The position numbers and the translations under genes are program-made. The notes below the pieces were generated by a model. The model saw nothing but the letters and a program-made list of their open reading frames with translations. It was not told the origin of the DNA and made no database searches. A stretch of DNA of 44,660 nucleotides from a bacterium (GTDB lineage Bacteria; UBP15; UBA6099; JAJRTR01), in contig JAJRTR010000197.1 of the NCBI GenBank assembly GCA_024278215.1, positions 1 through 44,660 of the forward strand. The letters run 5' to 3'. Shown piece by piece: positions 1 through 7,903 of this stretch (position 1 is its first letter; every line of letters begins with the position of its first letter).

Positions 1-2
1 AG

Positions 3-104
3 ATCAGCATAAAAAATGCCTCATGGCTTGCGAAAGATCCCCTCGATTATGCTACTTTCAGAGAGCACGACGGGGAAATACAATATGGCCCTTATGAGGG
101 TTGA
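3..104 (+). CDS. 3' end of an unidentified protein (partial)
   Basis: The frame starting at base 3 is open to a TGA at 102-104 and gives 33 residues rich in Asp, Glu, Tyr and Trp (it includes WLAKDPLDYATF and ends GEIQYGPYEG). The composition is coding-like, and the frame runs off the left edge of the window. I do not recognise the family. It could be chance, since the piece is short. No terminator is obvious after it. Confidence 0.3.
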   Translation: MSIKNASWLAKDPLDYATFREHDGEIQYGPYEG

Positions 105-231
105 CAGTGTCCTCGGCACCATTCTTATCTTCCTGCCGGTTTTTCAAGCATGATATTTTCTGCGGCAATACACATAAAGCAATATCATGGTGAACAACAT
201 AACAATATTCGATGATCCACGGGCGACTATT

Positions 232-409
232 GAGCCAATTTCAAAATTATGTTCGTAGCGAGATCGAGCGAAATTGTACAGAGCAAGGCGGAGGTGTAAA
301 ATCCTCGCAGGCGTACTTGTAGAGTACGTCGAGGACAATTTTGTGCCGACAACGCAGCTATGGACAATAGCAGCCGACCGCAGCAGAATCAGAATTTTGC
401 AATTGGCTC
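232..409 (+). repeat. Repeat A, complete copy 1 (178 bp, terminal inverted repeats)
   Basis: The element starts GAGCCAATTTCAAAAT and ends ATTTTGCAATTGGCTC, giving a 16-bp imperfect terminal inverted repeat. It is flanked on both sides by TATT (228-231 and 410-413), which looks like a 4-bp target duplication. A second copy of exactly the same length lies at 20332-20509 in inverted orientation. There is no room for a transposase, so it looks like a MITE-type non-autonomous element. It sits directly before the peptidase T remnant. Confidence 0.8.
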
Positions 410-411
410 TA

Positions 412-710
412 TTGAAAATACTGCTCTGGTTTCGAGATTTCTCGATTATGTGCAGTTCCAAACGCAGACCGATGAAAAAAGTGTGTCATGGCGGCAGAGC
501 GATGGAAGCTGCCATGCTTGCCGGAATTGCTCCGGCACTCTGCCCGATGCGCGGTGGGACCGACGGCACTGTACTCACTGCTAAAGGGCTTCCGACTTTT
601 AACTTTTCTTTGGAGGCGTCAACTACCACGGTCCGCAGGAATGGACTTCTACTCGCGCTATGGCACTCTCCTTCTGCACGATCCTGAACCTTGTTCAACT
701 CCGGTCGTAA
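412..710 (+). pseudogene. pepT: Remnant of peptidase T (M20B tripeptidase)
   Basis: Three pieces in two frames align to peptidase T. Bases about 412-483 encode the N-terminal helix (LVSRFLDYVQ, then QTQTDEKS). The frame then changes and the text jumps to the C-terminal part: MLAGIAPAL, PMRGGTDG, AKGLPTFNF (about 484-608). A second frame change near 609 gives GGVNYHGPQEW and runs to a TAA at 708-710. E. coli PepT has IRGGTDG, GLPCPN and GGYNYHGKHEF in the same order. The whole middle, including the metal-binding region, is missing, so no active enzyme can be made. No start codon is left: the frame runs back into the end of repeat A. Recognition of the family is firm; where the deletion joins is approximate (about 484-490). 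Confidence 0.75.
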
Positions 711-865
711 CAGTAGACGAATACATGGAGATGATTAGGAAGCACTTCCACAATTCACATAATTTGCTCTTTGCGTCATATTCGGTTTTCTTTTTCATCA
801 TATCACTTATGTTGCCCCACACAGAATCTGCTATAATATAAACAAAGTGAGAGTATGGCGACCGC

Positions 866-1663
866 ATGAAAAAGCTGCTGAAATATTTTTTTACTATCTG
901 TCTGTTTACCACCATCACTGCTGCCTTCACCGCAAACACAATGGCCGGGGAAACGCAGGCTGTCGCCGCTACTGCCACAGTCTCTACGCCCGCTTTTTAT
1001 ATCTATCTCTACGACAATATCGATCCGGAACTCGTCAGGAAAATCATTCCTATGTTGAAGGAAGCCCTCTTCGACATGGAATTTGTAATTGTGCCTGAAA
1101 AACTCGAGGTGCCTGAAAGCGCATGGGTGGAAGTGCGTAAAAAGTATTATGCAGGCGACATCCTTAAGCAACTCGCAGCAATCAAACCTGAAAATGCAAT
1201 CGCTGTTGTAGGCATTCTCGATGTGGACATATTCGTCGGCAGGCATCCTTACGTCAAAGGGCTCTCGAACCCTGCCATCGGAACATCCGTTGTCTCTGTA
1301 AAAAGACTCCGGGAGTACGCATCCGAGTACCGTTTCAAGCTGCGGCTTGCAAAGGAGATACTGCACGAACTTGGCCACCTGCTCGGTCAGGAACACTGCC
1401 AGTACCCCAGGCACTGCGTCATGGGCTATTCGACAACACTTGCGCAACTCGACGCGAAATCAAGGTTCTTCTGCCCGTATCATAAAGAGCAGATTTTAAA
1501 GGAACTAAAAGATAGAGGCCTCTCACCGCAAAAGCATAAACTGCCCGAACTGCCTCCGGTCAATACCGCTGAGAAAGACAAGGTGAAAAATCGAGATAAT
1601 GAAAAAGCCGAGTCATCCTCCCGGGAGACGGCGGAAACCACACTCGATTTTATCGTGGATTGA
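866..1663 (+). CDS. Secreted archaemetzincin-like zinc metalloprotease
   Basis: This 265-residue protein starts with a signal peptide (residues 1 to about 27: KK, then a hydrophobic core, ending near MAG). The zinc site HELGHLLGQEHC (H167, E168, H171, H177, C178) followed by CVM (C184) is the archaemetzincin signature (HExxHxxGx3C-x4-C-x-M-x17-CxxC). Two details differ. Five rather than four residues separate the first two Cys. The last CxxC is C203-x2-H206, which could still bind a structural zinc. Most archaemetzincins are cytosolic, so an exported form is unusual. The last 50 residues are charged and probably disordered. It stands alone, between a peptidase T remnant and repeats. The substrate cannot be told from sequence. 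Confidence 0.8.
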   Translation: MKKLLKYFFTICLFTTITAAFTANTMAGETQAVAATATVSTPAFYIYLYDNIDPELVRKIIPMLKEALFDMEFVIVPEKLEVPESAWVEVRKKYYAGDILKQLAAIKPENAIAVVGILDVDIFVGRHPYVKGLSNPAIGTSVVSVKRLREYASEYRFKLRLAKEILHELGHLLGQEHCQYPRHCVMGYSTTLAQLDAKSRFFCPYHKEQILKELKDRGLSPQKHKLPELPPVNTAEKDKVKNRDNEKAESSSRETAETTLDFIVD

Positions 1664-1695
1664 TTATTTGTATGCTTTCACATCGTAACAATTAT

Positions 1696-1750
1696 GAGCC
1701 AATTGCAAAATTCTGATTCTGCTGCGGTCGGCAGCTGCAAGTATCCATAG
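1696..1750 (-). repeat. Repeat A, fragment of one end
   Basis: Starts GAGCCAATTGCAAAATTC and follows the right end of copy 1 (in reverse) for about 55 bases, then stops where repeat B begins. The opposite terminal repeat is absent, so this is a truncated copy. Confidence 0.65.
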
Positions 1751-1935
1751 CCCGGATTTCTCAAAAAGAAATCCGGAAAACCGTGAGAAGCCCCATTCCA
1801 CTGCGTTGCGGTGGCGATTCGGGATCGGTCAATTACCGGCATTTTGCGCGCAAGAGGCCGGCTGGCCGGCTGTTCCCTCACCACTCACTTATGGGCATTC
1901 TCCCGATTTTTGGCTCGCATTGGTGAAACCTGCGC
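1751..1935 (-). repeat. Repeat B, copy 1
   Basis: The reverse complement of this stretch matches 20013-20215 over most of its length, including the shared segments ATCGGGAGAATGCC, AGCCGGCCAGCCGGCCTCTT and CGAATCGCCACCGCAACGCA. One end carries a hairpin, CCGGATTTCT (1752-1761) and AGAAATCCGG (1767-1776), with a 5-base loop. It may also serve as a transcription stop for the archaemetzincin gene, although no T-run follows. Short open frames across it are by-products of the repeat. Confidence 0.65.
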
Positions 1936-2010
1936 CATAATTTCAAAATGGTGTCAACCCCAAATATGCCGGATCAGGAGGTCTGACGTTTTTGAAGGAG
2001 AGAGGCAATA

Positions 2011-3480
2011 TTATCCGTAAGGGCCGAACATGATTTCTTCTTTGTGTTCGGAGAAGCTGCAGAAGCTGAATTCGTCTTTGACTGCGAGCGATGCGTTGGG
2101 TGTGATGATTTTTACGCCCGGATGCACAACGTTTCGAACTTTGCAGATGCCGCCTTTGAGCGCGTTGATCTTGTCCATGAGGAACCGCAATTTGCCGGAC
2201 TGCTCTTCTATCTCGTCGTTAAGCTGGTGGAATGCTGGAATTATTTTTCGCAGCAGTTCTTCTTTTTCTGCGGGCAGGGTGCCTTCTTTTTTTTGCTTGA
2301 GAAGTGTTTTCAGGTTGAGGTTGATCTTTTCACGTTTTTCACGTTTCTCTTCTATCTCGCGGCTGAGTTCGTTACGGATTTTCATTGTTTTGGGGCCGAG
2401 CCCGATTTCGACGATCGTTTCGGTGAACGAAGTCGAGCCGAGTTCGGTGACATCGCATATTTTGCCGCAAACGATCTTGCCGCCGATGATGCTGCCCCTG
2501 GGGTTGTTCAGAATGATATTTTCGCCGGCTGTCAGGTTGCTGTGTCGCGATGCCTGCAGGATAGTGATGTTCCTGCCGGCCTCGACATTGCCGCTCTCGA
2601 CCGAGCGGATCGTGACGGAGCCGCCGGCGACGATTGTTCCCTCGTTGAGTCCGTAGAGGCCCCCGCCGATGAGTATGTCGTTTCCTGCTTCCACTATCGC
2701 TTTTTCAACGTTTCCTTTAACCTGGATGTCATAGACAGCTTTAACTTTGAAATCCGCGAGTACGTTTCCATGCACGAGCACAGAGCCGTCGAAGTCGATG
2801 TTGCCGATTGCGAAATCCACATCACCGGCGACTTCGTATACCGGGCTGACGAACAGTTTGCCGTCCCGCAGTATCGGCTGTCCGCATATTTTCGAAATAA
2901 CGGACTGACCGTCTTCGGATAGTTCGGCGTTTTCGCCGACTACAATGTCCACATCGCGCCCCTGAAGCGCAGGGGTTTCGCTGCCCATGACATCCGTGCC
3001 GGGTTTGCCGGGCCGGGGCGGTATTTTCTCGGCGATTACCGCGCCTTCCGCTACGCTCTGCACAAGATTCAACTCGTGATGATCCACATTTCCGTAGTTG
3101 TCTTCCTCGAGCCTGATATCGTCTTTTTTTGTGTTGAATTTATAGTCTATGCGTGCGCTGATCCCGTTTGTTGGTGCGACGCCGTGTGCGACCGGTACAA
3201 AAACATTGTACGAGCCATAAAGGAAAATCTCCCGGATAGCGTCTTCGTCTATCCCGCAGACAACTCCCGCTGCCTTCAATGCTTTTTTTACGTCTTTCGC
3301 GTCTATATCCTGGTCGCACTCGACGGGCGGCCTGACTTTAACCGATGCCTTGAGATTGTCATCGCTTATATGTACAGTTACGGCGGCGTCCGAATCGTGT
3401 TTGTCGGCGATCCTTTTATCGAAACCATCGAGACTTCGTATTATGTCGTCTTCCCATGTGGATTTATCTTTTGCGTTCAT
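2011..3480 (-). CDS. FapA family protein (DUF342)
   Basis: A 489-residue member of the FapA/DUF342 family. The N-terminal region has the family's VKKALKAAGVVCGIDEDAI helix, followed by the KIPPRPGKPGTDVMG turn. The middle part (about residues 200-340) is Gly- and Val-rich, with repeats such as VKGNVEKA and AGNDILIGGG that suggest a beta-solenoid. A charged coiled coil follows (about 365-440). The start is ATG at 3480, preceded by AAAGGATCGCGGCA; upstream codons would run into a repeat A terminus. FapA proteins are linked to flagellar assembly or polar surface processes, but the biochemical role is not settled. A second, longer paralogue fused to a receiver domain lies in the chemotaxis cluster (8416-10200), which suggests a shared pathway. 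Confidence 0.85.
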   Translation of the reverse strand: MNAKDKSTWEDDIIRSLDGFDKRIADKHDSDAAVTVHISDDNLKASVKVRPPVECDQDIDAKDVKKALKAAGVVCGIDEDAIREIFLYGSYNVFVPVAHGVAPTNGISARIDYKFNTKKDDIRLEEDNYGNVDHHELNLVQSVAEGAVIAEKIPPRPGKPGTDVMGSETPALQGRDVDIVVGENAELSEDGQSVISKICGQPILRDGKLFVSPVYEVAGDVDFAIGNIDFDGSVLVHGNVLADFKVKAVYDIQVKGNVEKAIVEAGNDILIGGGLYGLNEGTIVAGGSVTIRSVESGNVEAGRNITILQASRHSNLTAGENIILNNPRGSIIGGKIVCGKICDVTELGSTSFTETIVEIGLGPKTMKIRNELSREIEEKREKREKINLNLKTLLKQKKEGTLPAEKEELLRKIIPAFHQLNDEIEEQSGKLRFLMDKINALKGGICKVRNVVHPGVKIITPNASLAVKDEFSFCSFSEHKEEIMFGPYG

Positions 3481-3499
3481 TGCCGCGATCCTTTCATAG

Positions 3500-3518
3500 A
3501 TAATTTTACAATTGGCTC
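3500..3518 (-). repeat. Solo repeat A terminus upstream of the fapA-like gene
   Basis: ATTTTACAATTGGCTC (3503-3518), preceded by ATA, matches the outer end of repeat A. No partner end lies within 200 bases. It sits 20 bases upstream of the start codon, within the presumed leader. Confidence 0.5.
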
Positions 3519-3669
3519 TTATAAGTGTTTTACCTTGTGGCGGGTTTTCCAAACGTGATTTATGTCAATAACGGATTATATGCGATAATTTGCTGTTATA
3601 TGCGGCTCAAAATAATATATTTTTTGTTCAGGTTGTATAATGAACCGTGAAAGGTGTCGAGAGTCGAAA

Positions 3670-5067
3670 ATGGCGAAGAAAGAAATACGGCTGATATGGG
3701 AGCGCAGCGCGCGAGGCCCGGCGGAGCATAAGTGCGATTTCAGACGCGTCGAAAGATACGGCGGGAGGGACGACGCGTCCGGTCAGTGCCGAATGTATCA
3801 CGGCGACAATATGGCGGCGATGTGTGATGTCGCCTGCGAATATGCAGGCGGAATCGACCTGATATACATTGATCCGCCGTATGGCACCGGCAGGCGGCTG
3901 AGCAGCAGGTTGCGGAGCAGGGCAGGGGAGTCGCCGCCTGTCGAGTGCAGCGCGTTCGACGACAGGTGGGGCGGCGGTCCCGCGGAATATATGGATATGC
4001 TTGCGCCCAGGCTGGAGATGATGTGCAACTTATTGTCGCCTCGCGGCTCGATCTATGTACATGCGGACTGGCGTATGGTCCACTACATAAAAGTTTTTAT
4101 GGATGAGATATTCGGTCGTGAAATGTTCCAGAATGAAATCGTCTGGTGCTACAGGGAAGCGGTGAACTCGAAAAAAAGATGGAACCGTAAACACGACACA
4201 ATTCTTTTTTATTCGAAAAGCGATAAGTTTACATTCAATTATTCAGAAGTGCTTGAACCGCACGCGGAATCTACATTGAAGAAGTACAGGCGCGGTGACG
4301 AGAAAGGCCCGTACAGGCTTATGGGGCGGGGGTTGAAGGGCAGCCCCATCAGGTCGGCACGCGACGTCGCTCCCGAATGGGAGCAAAAACATCCCGAACT
4401 AACCTACAGGCACTACCTGCCCGCCGGAAAACTTCCGGTCGATTACTGGAATATCGACATCGTCAACCAGGCGGCGCATGAGCGCACCGGATACGCAACA
4501 CAGAAACCCGAATCACTGCTCGAAAGAATAGTGCTCGCGTCGTCGAATCCGGGTGATATTGTCGCGGATTTCTTCTGTGGTTCGGGCACAACACCTGTTG
4601 TGGCGCAGAAACTCGGACGCCGCTGGATCGCTTGCGATGCGCAGAAAAGGTCGATTCATATCACACGGAAAAGGCTTCTGGCACTGGACAAACCGATTGA
4701 ATTTGAAATCCTTTCGGCAGGCGGTCTATATCAAAGTCCGGATAAAAAGCGGGATGACTCTCTTTTCGACATAGCGGAATATAGCGGCGAATCAAATGCG
4801 TTTTCAGTAGTTCTCAAGGAAATGAAAAGCAGCGAAAAAGATGAAAACGGCAAAACTGCTGCTGGAAATAATATCGAGTTCTGGGCGATAGACCCGGAAT
4901 ACGACGGTACTGTATTTCGTCCTCAATGGTGGACAATCAAGAGAAACAAGAGAGGCGCGGTCGATGTCGAATCACCGGTGTTGCGAAAAAATGGTGACAC
5001 TGCTGTTGCGATCATTGCGGGTTTTGAAGACGGCGAGCAGTGTAAGATAGTTCGAAGAAGTGTTTAA
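3670..5067 (+). CDS. Site-specific DNA methyltransferase, beta class (N6-adenine or N4-cytosine)
   Basis: A 465-residue amino-methyltransferase. Motif IV DPPYGTG (residues about 68-74) comes before the SAM-binding motif I FCGSGTT (about 302-308), which is the beta-class order. TQKPESLLERIV before motif I is also typical. The DPPY form favours adenine methylation, but N4-cytosine cannot be excluded. The C-terminal 120 residues may read the DNA target. The ATG at 3670 is preferred because homologues start with a short Lys-rich stretch and GAGAG lies 6 bases upstream; an earlier in-frame ATG at 3640 overlaps a TATAAT box at 3636-3641, which would then be the promoter. No restriction endonuclease or specificity subunit is adjacent, so it looks like an orphan enzyme. 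Confidence 0.85.
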   Translation: MAKKEIRLIWERSARGPAEHKCDFRRVERYGGRDDASGQCRMYHGDNMAAMCDVACEYAGGIDLIYIDPPYGTGRRLSSRLRSRAGESPPVECSAFDDRWGGGPAEYMDMLAPRLEMMCNLLSPRGSIYVHADWRMVHYIKVFMDEIFGREMFQNEIVWCYREAVNSKKRWNRKHDTILFYSKSDKFTFNYSEVLEPHAESTLKKYRRGDEKGPYRLMGRGLKGSPIRSARDVAPEWEQKHPELTYRHYLPAGKLPVDYWNIDIVNQAAHERTGYATQKPESLLERIVLASSNPGDIVADFFCGSGTTPVVAQKLGRRWIACDAQKRSIHITRKRLLALDKPIEFEILSAGGLYQSPDKKRDDSLFDIAEYSGESNAFSVVLKEMKSSEKDENGKTAAGNNIEFWAIDPEYDGTVFRPQWWTIKRNKRGAVDVESPVLRKNGDTAVAIIAGFEDGEQCKIVRRSV

Positions 5068-5129
5068 AAAGCTGGAGCCGCTTGCAGCAATCTGTTCTGT
5101 GTAGGGGACGGCAACGCCGGGGCAGGGGA

Positions 5130-5426
5130 TTACGCGCTTTCGATCTTTCTGATAGCCTGTAGAGCAGTTTTCTTGAGATAGGGGTCTCTGTCGTTTGTGA
5201 GTTTTTTCAATTCGTGTACTGCGGCAGCGGCCTTTTTGTAGCCCAGTGTTTTGGCGGCATTCCTGCGGACTGCAAAATCTTTATCGCCAAGTGCTTCGAT
5301 GAGCGCGGGGATAACTTCCGGGTCTTCGAATTTTCTTAATATATATGTCGCCTGCGACCTGACAGTGGGGTTTCCATTCTTCAGGGCACGAATCCATTGT
5401 TCGGCGTTGTTGTCGGTATATCCCAT
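5130..5426 (-). CDS. Small HEAT-repeat protein
   Basis: About 98 residues forming two to three HEAT (PBS-lyase type) repeats: NPTVRSQATYILRKFEDPEV, then DFAVRRNAAKTLGYKKA and DPYLKKTALQAIRKI. Such repeats form a helical solenoid for protein contacts; no catalytic residues are expected. The frame is open further upstream, but a near-consensus promoter (TTGAAA-N17-TATAAT, 5473-5501) lies inside that extension. The start is therefore probably ATG 5426 (AGGG 6 bases upstream) or ATG 5432, not the ATG at 5501. It converges with the methyltransferase gene. The partner is unknown. Confidence 0.7.
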   Translation of the reverse strand: MGYTDNNAEQWIRALKNGNPTVRSQATYILRKFEDPEVIPALIEALGDKDFAVRRNAAKTLGYKKAAAAVHELKKLTNDRDPYLKKTALQAIRKIESA

Positions 5427-5472
5427 ATACATCCCTGGCAAAGCATCTTCAGTAATGCTCATTAGACAATGG

Positions 5473-5501
5473 ATTATAATACTCGTATTTGCATTTTTCA
5501 A
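5473..5501 (-). promoter_or_regulatory. Sigma-70 type promoter for the HEAT-repeat gene
   Basis: On the minus strand TTGAAA (5496-5501) and TATAAT (5473-5478) are separated by exactly 17 bases. Transcription would begin near 5466, which fits a start at 5426-5432. Confidence 0.65.
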
Positions 5502-5556
5502 ACAGAAAAATCCTATTAAAAACTATGAAATTTACAACTTTGAGCGTAATCTCCGA

Positions 5557-6705
5557 TCATGAAGGCCTGGCCAGGACACTGCGCGCGATAACCATTCTCT
5601 GAACTTCGCTTGTGCCTTCGTATATCTCTGTAACTTTAGCGTCGCGGTTGTAGCGCTCGACATCATATTCTTTGCTGTAGCCGTAGCCGCCGTGTATCTG
5701 GACGGCGGTGTTTGCGACTTTTGTGGCGGTTGCGCTGCAATAGAGTTTCGCCATGGCTGCCTCCGCGGAGTACGGCATGCCGGAGTCTTTATACGCGCAG
5801 GCTCTGTAGAGCAGAAGGCGAGCGGCGTCGATCTGCGTCGCCATGTCGGCGAGATAATTCTGTATTGTCTGAAATGAGGAAATCGGTTTTCTGAACTGCT
5901 GTCGTTCTTTCGAGTATTTTACTGCGGCCTCGAACGATGCCTGGGCGATGCCTAGCGCCTGTGCGGCGATGCCGAGCCTGCCGGTGTCAAGTGTTTTAAG
6001 GCCGATCTTCAGTCCGTCACCGCGTTTTCCGAGCAGATTGCCGAGCGGCACACGGCAGTCTTCCATGAAAAGAGACGATACAGGATTGGCTCTCATGCCG
6101 CAGAGATCTTCTATCTCGCCTACCGAATATCCGGGTGTGTCGTTTTCGACAATAAAAACACTTGCAGCGCGTCTCGGGTTATCGGGGTCGGTTACTGCGA
6201 ATATCAGCGCCGTTCCGCACACTCCGCCGTTCGTGACAAATATCTTTGTTCCATTTATTGTATATCCGCCGTTTTCCTCGACAGCGTTCGTTTCCACACC
6301 GCCCGCGTCGGAACCGGCGTTTGCCTCGGTGATGCAGAACGCTCCTATTTTCTCGCCGCGCGCGAGCGGTGGTATGAACTTTTCTTTCTGTTCCTTTGTG
6401 CCGAAAACGTAAAGCGGGTAAACGCAAACGCTGTTGTGGACAGTCACACACAGCCCGATCGCGGCGCACACACGAGAAAGCTCTTCGATGACAATGGCGT
6501 AGCTTATCGTGTCGAGACCCGCACCGCCATATTCCGGCGGCACCTGGAGTCCGAAGTAATTGAGCTTCCCCATTTTCTCGATCACTTCCACGGGGAAGCG
6601 TGCTTCGCGGTCGATTTCCGCCGCGATGGAGCCAAGCTCGGCCTCGGCAAATTCGCGCGTTGTCTTGCGGATCACTTTGTGTTTCATGCAAGGATTGAAG
6701 TCCAA
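5557..6705 (-). CDS. Acyl-CoA dehydrogenase (short-chain/branched type)
   Basis: A full-length 382-residue FAD enzyme that oxidises acyl-CoA to trans-2-enoyl-CoA and passes electrons to electron-transfer flavoprotein. Visible signatures are the FAD/substrate segment AFCITEANAGSDAGG (about 122-136), the C-terminal helices with QIHGGYGYSKEYDVER (about 336-351) and the catalytic base E363 in IYEGTSEVQ. Its position corresponds to Glu368 of short-chain dehydrogenases. The start is TTG at 6705, giving MDF as in many relatives, with GGGG 8 bases upstream; the first ATG (6687) has no ribosome site. No ETF, thiolase or hydratase gene is near, so the pathway (fatty-acid or amino-acid breakdown) is open. 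Confidence 0.92.
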   Translation of the reverse strand: MDFNPCMKHKVIRKTTREFAEAELGSIAAEIDREARFPVEVIEKMGKLNYFGLQVPPEYGGAGLDTISYAIVIEELSRVCAAIGLCVTVHNSVCVYPLYVFGTKEQKEKFIPPLARGEKIGAFCITEANAGSDAGGVETNAVEENGGYTINGTKIFVTNGGVCGTALIFAVTDPDNPRRAASVFIVENDTPGYSVGEIEDLCGMRANPVSSLFMEDCRVPLGNLLGKRGDGLKIGLKTLDTGRLGIAAQALGIAQASFEAAVKYSKERQQFRKPISSFQTIQNYLADMATQIDAARLLLYRACAYKDSGMPYSAEAAMAKLYCSATATKVANTAVQIHGGYGYSKEYDVERYNRDAKVTEIYEGTSEVQRMVIARSVLARPS

Positions 6706-6821
6706 TTTCGTTACCCCGTAAAATCGTTATTATCGTGAACCGACTGCACATTCATGATTATCGCATAAACTTATTATGATAGAAAATAGAATGAAGTAAC
6801 AAGATGAAGAATACAAGTTCC

Positions 6822-6850
6822 TTGAAGAAAAAATGTGCAATTGATAATAT
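6822..6850 (+). promoter_or_regulatory. Probable promoter of hldD
   Basis: TTGAAG (6822-6827), a 17-base spacer and TAATAT (6845-6850). A start near 6857 would give a 45-base leader containing the GGAGG ribosome site of hldD. Confidence 0.45.
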
Positions 6851-6901
6851 AAAACTGCGCAGTTGAAAGTGTGCCGCAACAAAAATGGAGGACACAGTCC
6901 A

Positions 6902-7855
6902 ATGTATATAGTAACAGGTGGAGCGGGTTTCATCGGCAGCCATATAGTCAGGGGCCTTAACGACAGGGGAGTCACGGATATACTTGTTGTCGACGATCTC
7001 AAGAACGGAATGAAGATATTCAATCTCAACGATTGCAAGATGTCGGATTACATGGACGCGGCGGAGTTAGAGTCCATGCTGGACCGTGGCGCGCTAGGTG
7101 GCGACATCACCGCGATACTGCATCAGGGCGCGTGTTCCGACACTATGGAATATGATGGTCGGTATATGATGAAAACGAATTTTACTTTCTCAAAAAAGCT
7201 GCTGCATTTCGCACTCGAAAAAAAGATTCCGTTAGTTTATGCATCAAGCGCTTCGGTGTACGGAGCGAACACGGAGTTCAAGGAAATACCCGCAAACGAA
7301 CACCCGATAAATGTCTACGCGTTCTCGAAACTCGTGTTCGACCAGCATGTCAGAAAGCTTCTCGAAGGCGCTGAGAGCACAGTAGTCGGGCTTCGCTATT
7401 TCAATGTCTACGGTCCGCGGGAGACGCTCAAGGGAAAGATGGCGTCGATGGTTTATCAACTATACAGGCAGGTAAAGGAAACCGGCAGTGCACGACTGTT
7501 CGAGGGAACCGCAGGTTACGGCGACGGCGAGCAGCGGCGTGATTTTATTTACGTCGGCGATGTTGTAGACATCAACCTGCATTTCGCCGATGCCCCCGTC
7601 ACAAAAGGTATTTTCAATGCCGGAACTGGAAAGAGCCGCACGTTCAATGCCATTGCCCGCGCATTTATCAAACAATTCGGTAAGGGAACAATCGAGTATA
7701 TACCGTTCAACAAAACGCTTGAAGGCAAATACCAGAGCTTCACAGAGGCCGACCCCACAGCACTACGCGCCGCTGGGTATAAGAAGGAATTCACGGGGCT
7801 TGAGGAGGGCATCGCAGCCTGTTTCAAAGAATGGGAAGCGGGCAGGGCGATTTGA
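6902..7855 (+). CDS. hldD: ADP-L-glycero-D-manno-heptose 6-epimerase
   Basis: A 317-residue extended short-chain dehydrogenase/reductase that converts ADP-D-glycero- to ADP-L-glycero-manno-heptose for the LPS inner core. The NAD(P) site TGGAGFIGSH is at the N terminus; the active site shows ASSASVYG and YAFSK (Tyr-x3-Lys). RYFNVYGPRE, KMASMVYQL, RDFIYVGDVVDINL and EYIPF closely follow E. coli HldD. The ATG at 6902 has GGAGG 10 bases upstream, so the longer frame beginning at 6863 is not used. No other heptose genes are adjacent. Its presence implies an LPS-type outer membrane. It converges with cheX. Confidence 0.95.
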   Translation: MYIVTGGAGFIGSHIVRGLNDRGVTDILVVDDLKNGMKIFNLNDCKMSDYMDAAELESMLDRGALGGDITAILHQGACSDTMEYDGRYMMKTNFTFSKKLLHFALEKKIPLVYASSASVYGANTEFKEIPANEHPINVYAFSKLVFDQHVRKLLEGAESTVVGLRYFNVYGPRETLKGKMASMVYQLYRQVKETGSARLFEGTAGYGDGEQRRDFIYVGDVVDINLHFADAPVTKGIFNAGTGKSRTFNAIARAFIKQFGKGTIEYIPFNKTLEGKYQSFTEADPTALRAAGYKKEFTGLEEGIAACFKEWEAGRAI

Positions 7856-7903
7856 AACGGATTTCGTGAACCTGTTCCTCAGGGATATGCCTGAACCCGC
7901 ATG

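Noticed and set aside
1678-2020. Open frames on both strands across 1678-2020 and a similar one at 20021-20242
   Set aside because: They share peptide segments only because they lie on the two copies of repeat B; no ribosome sites and no family match.
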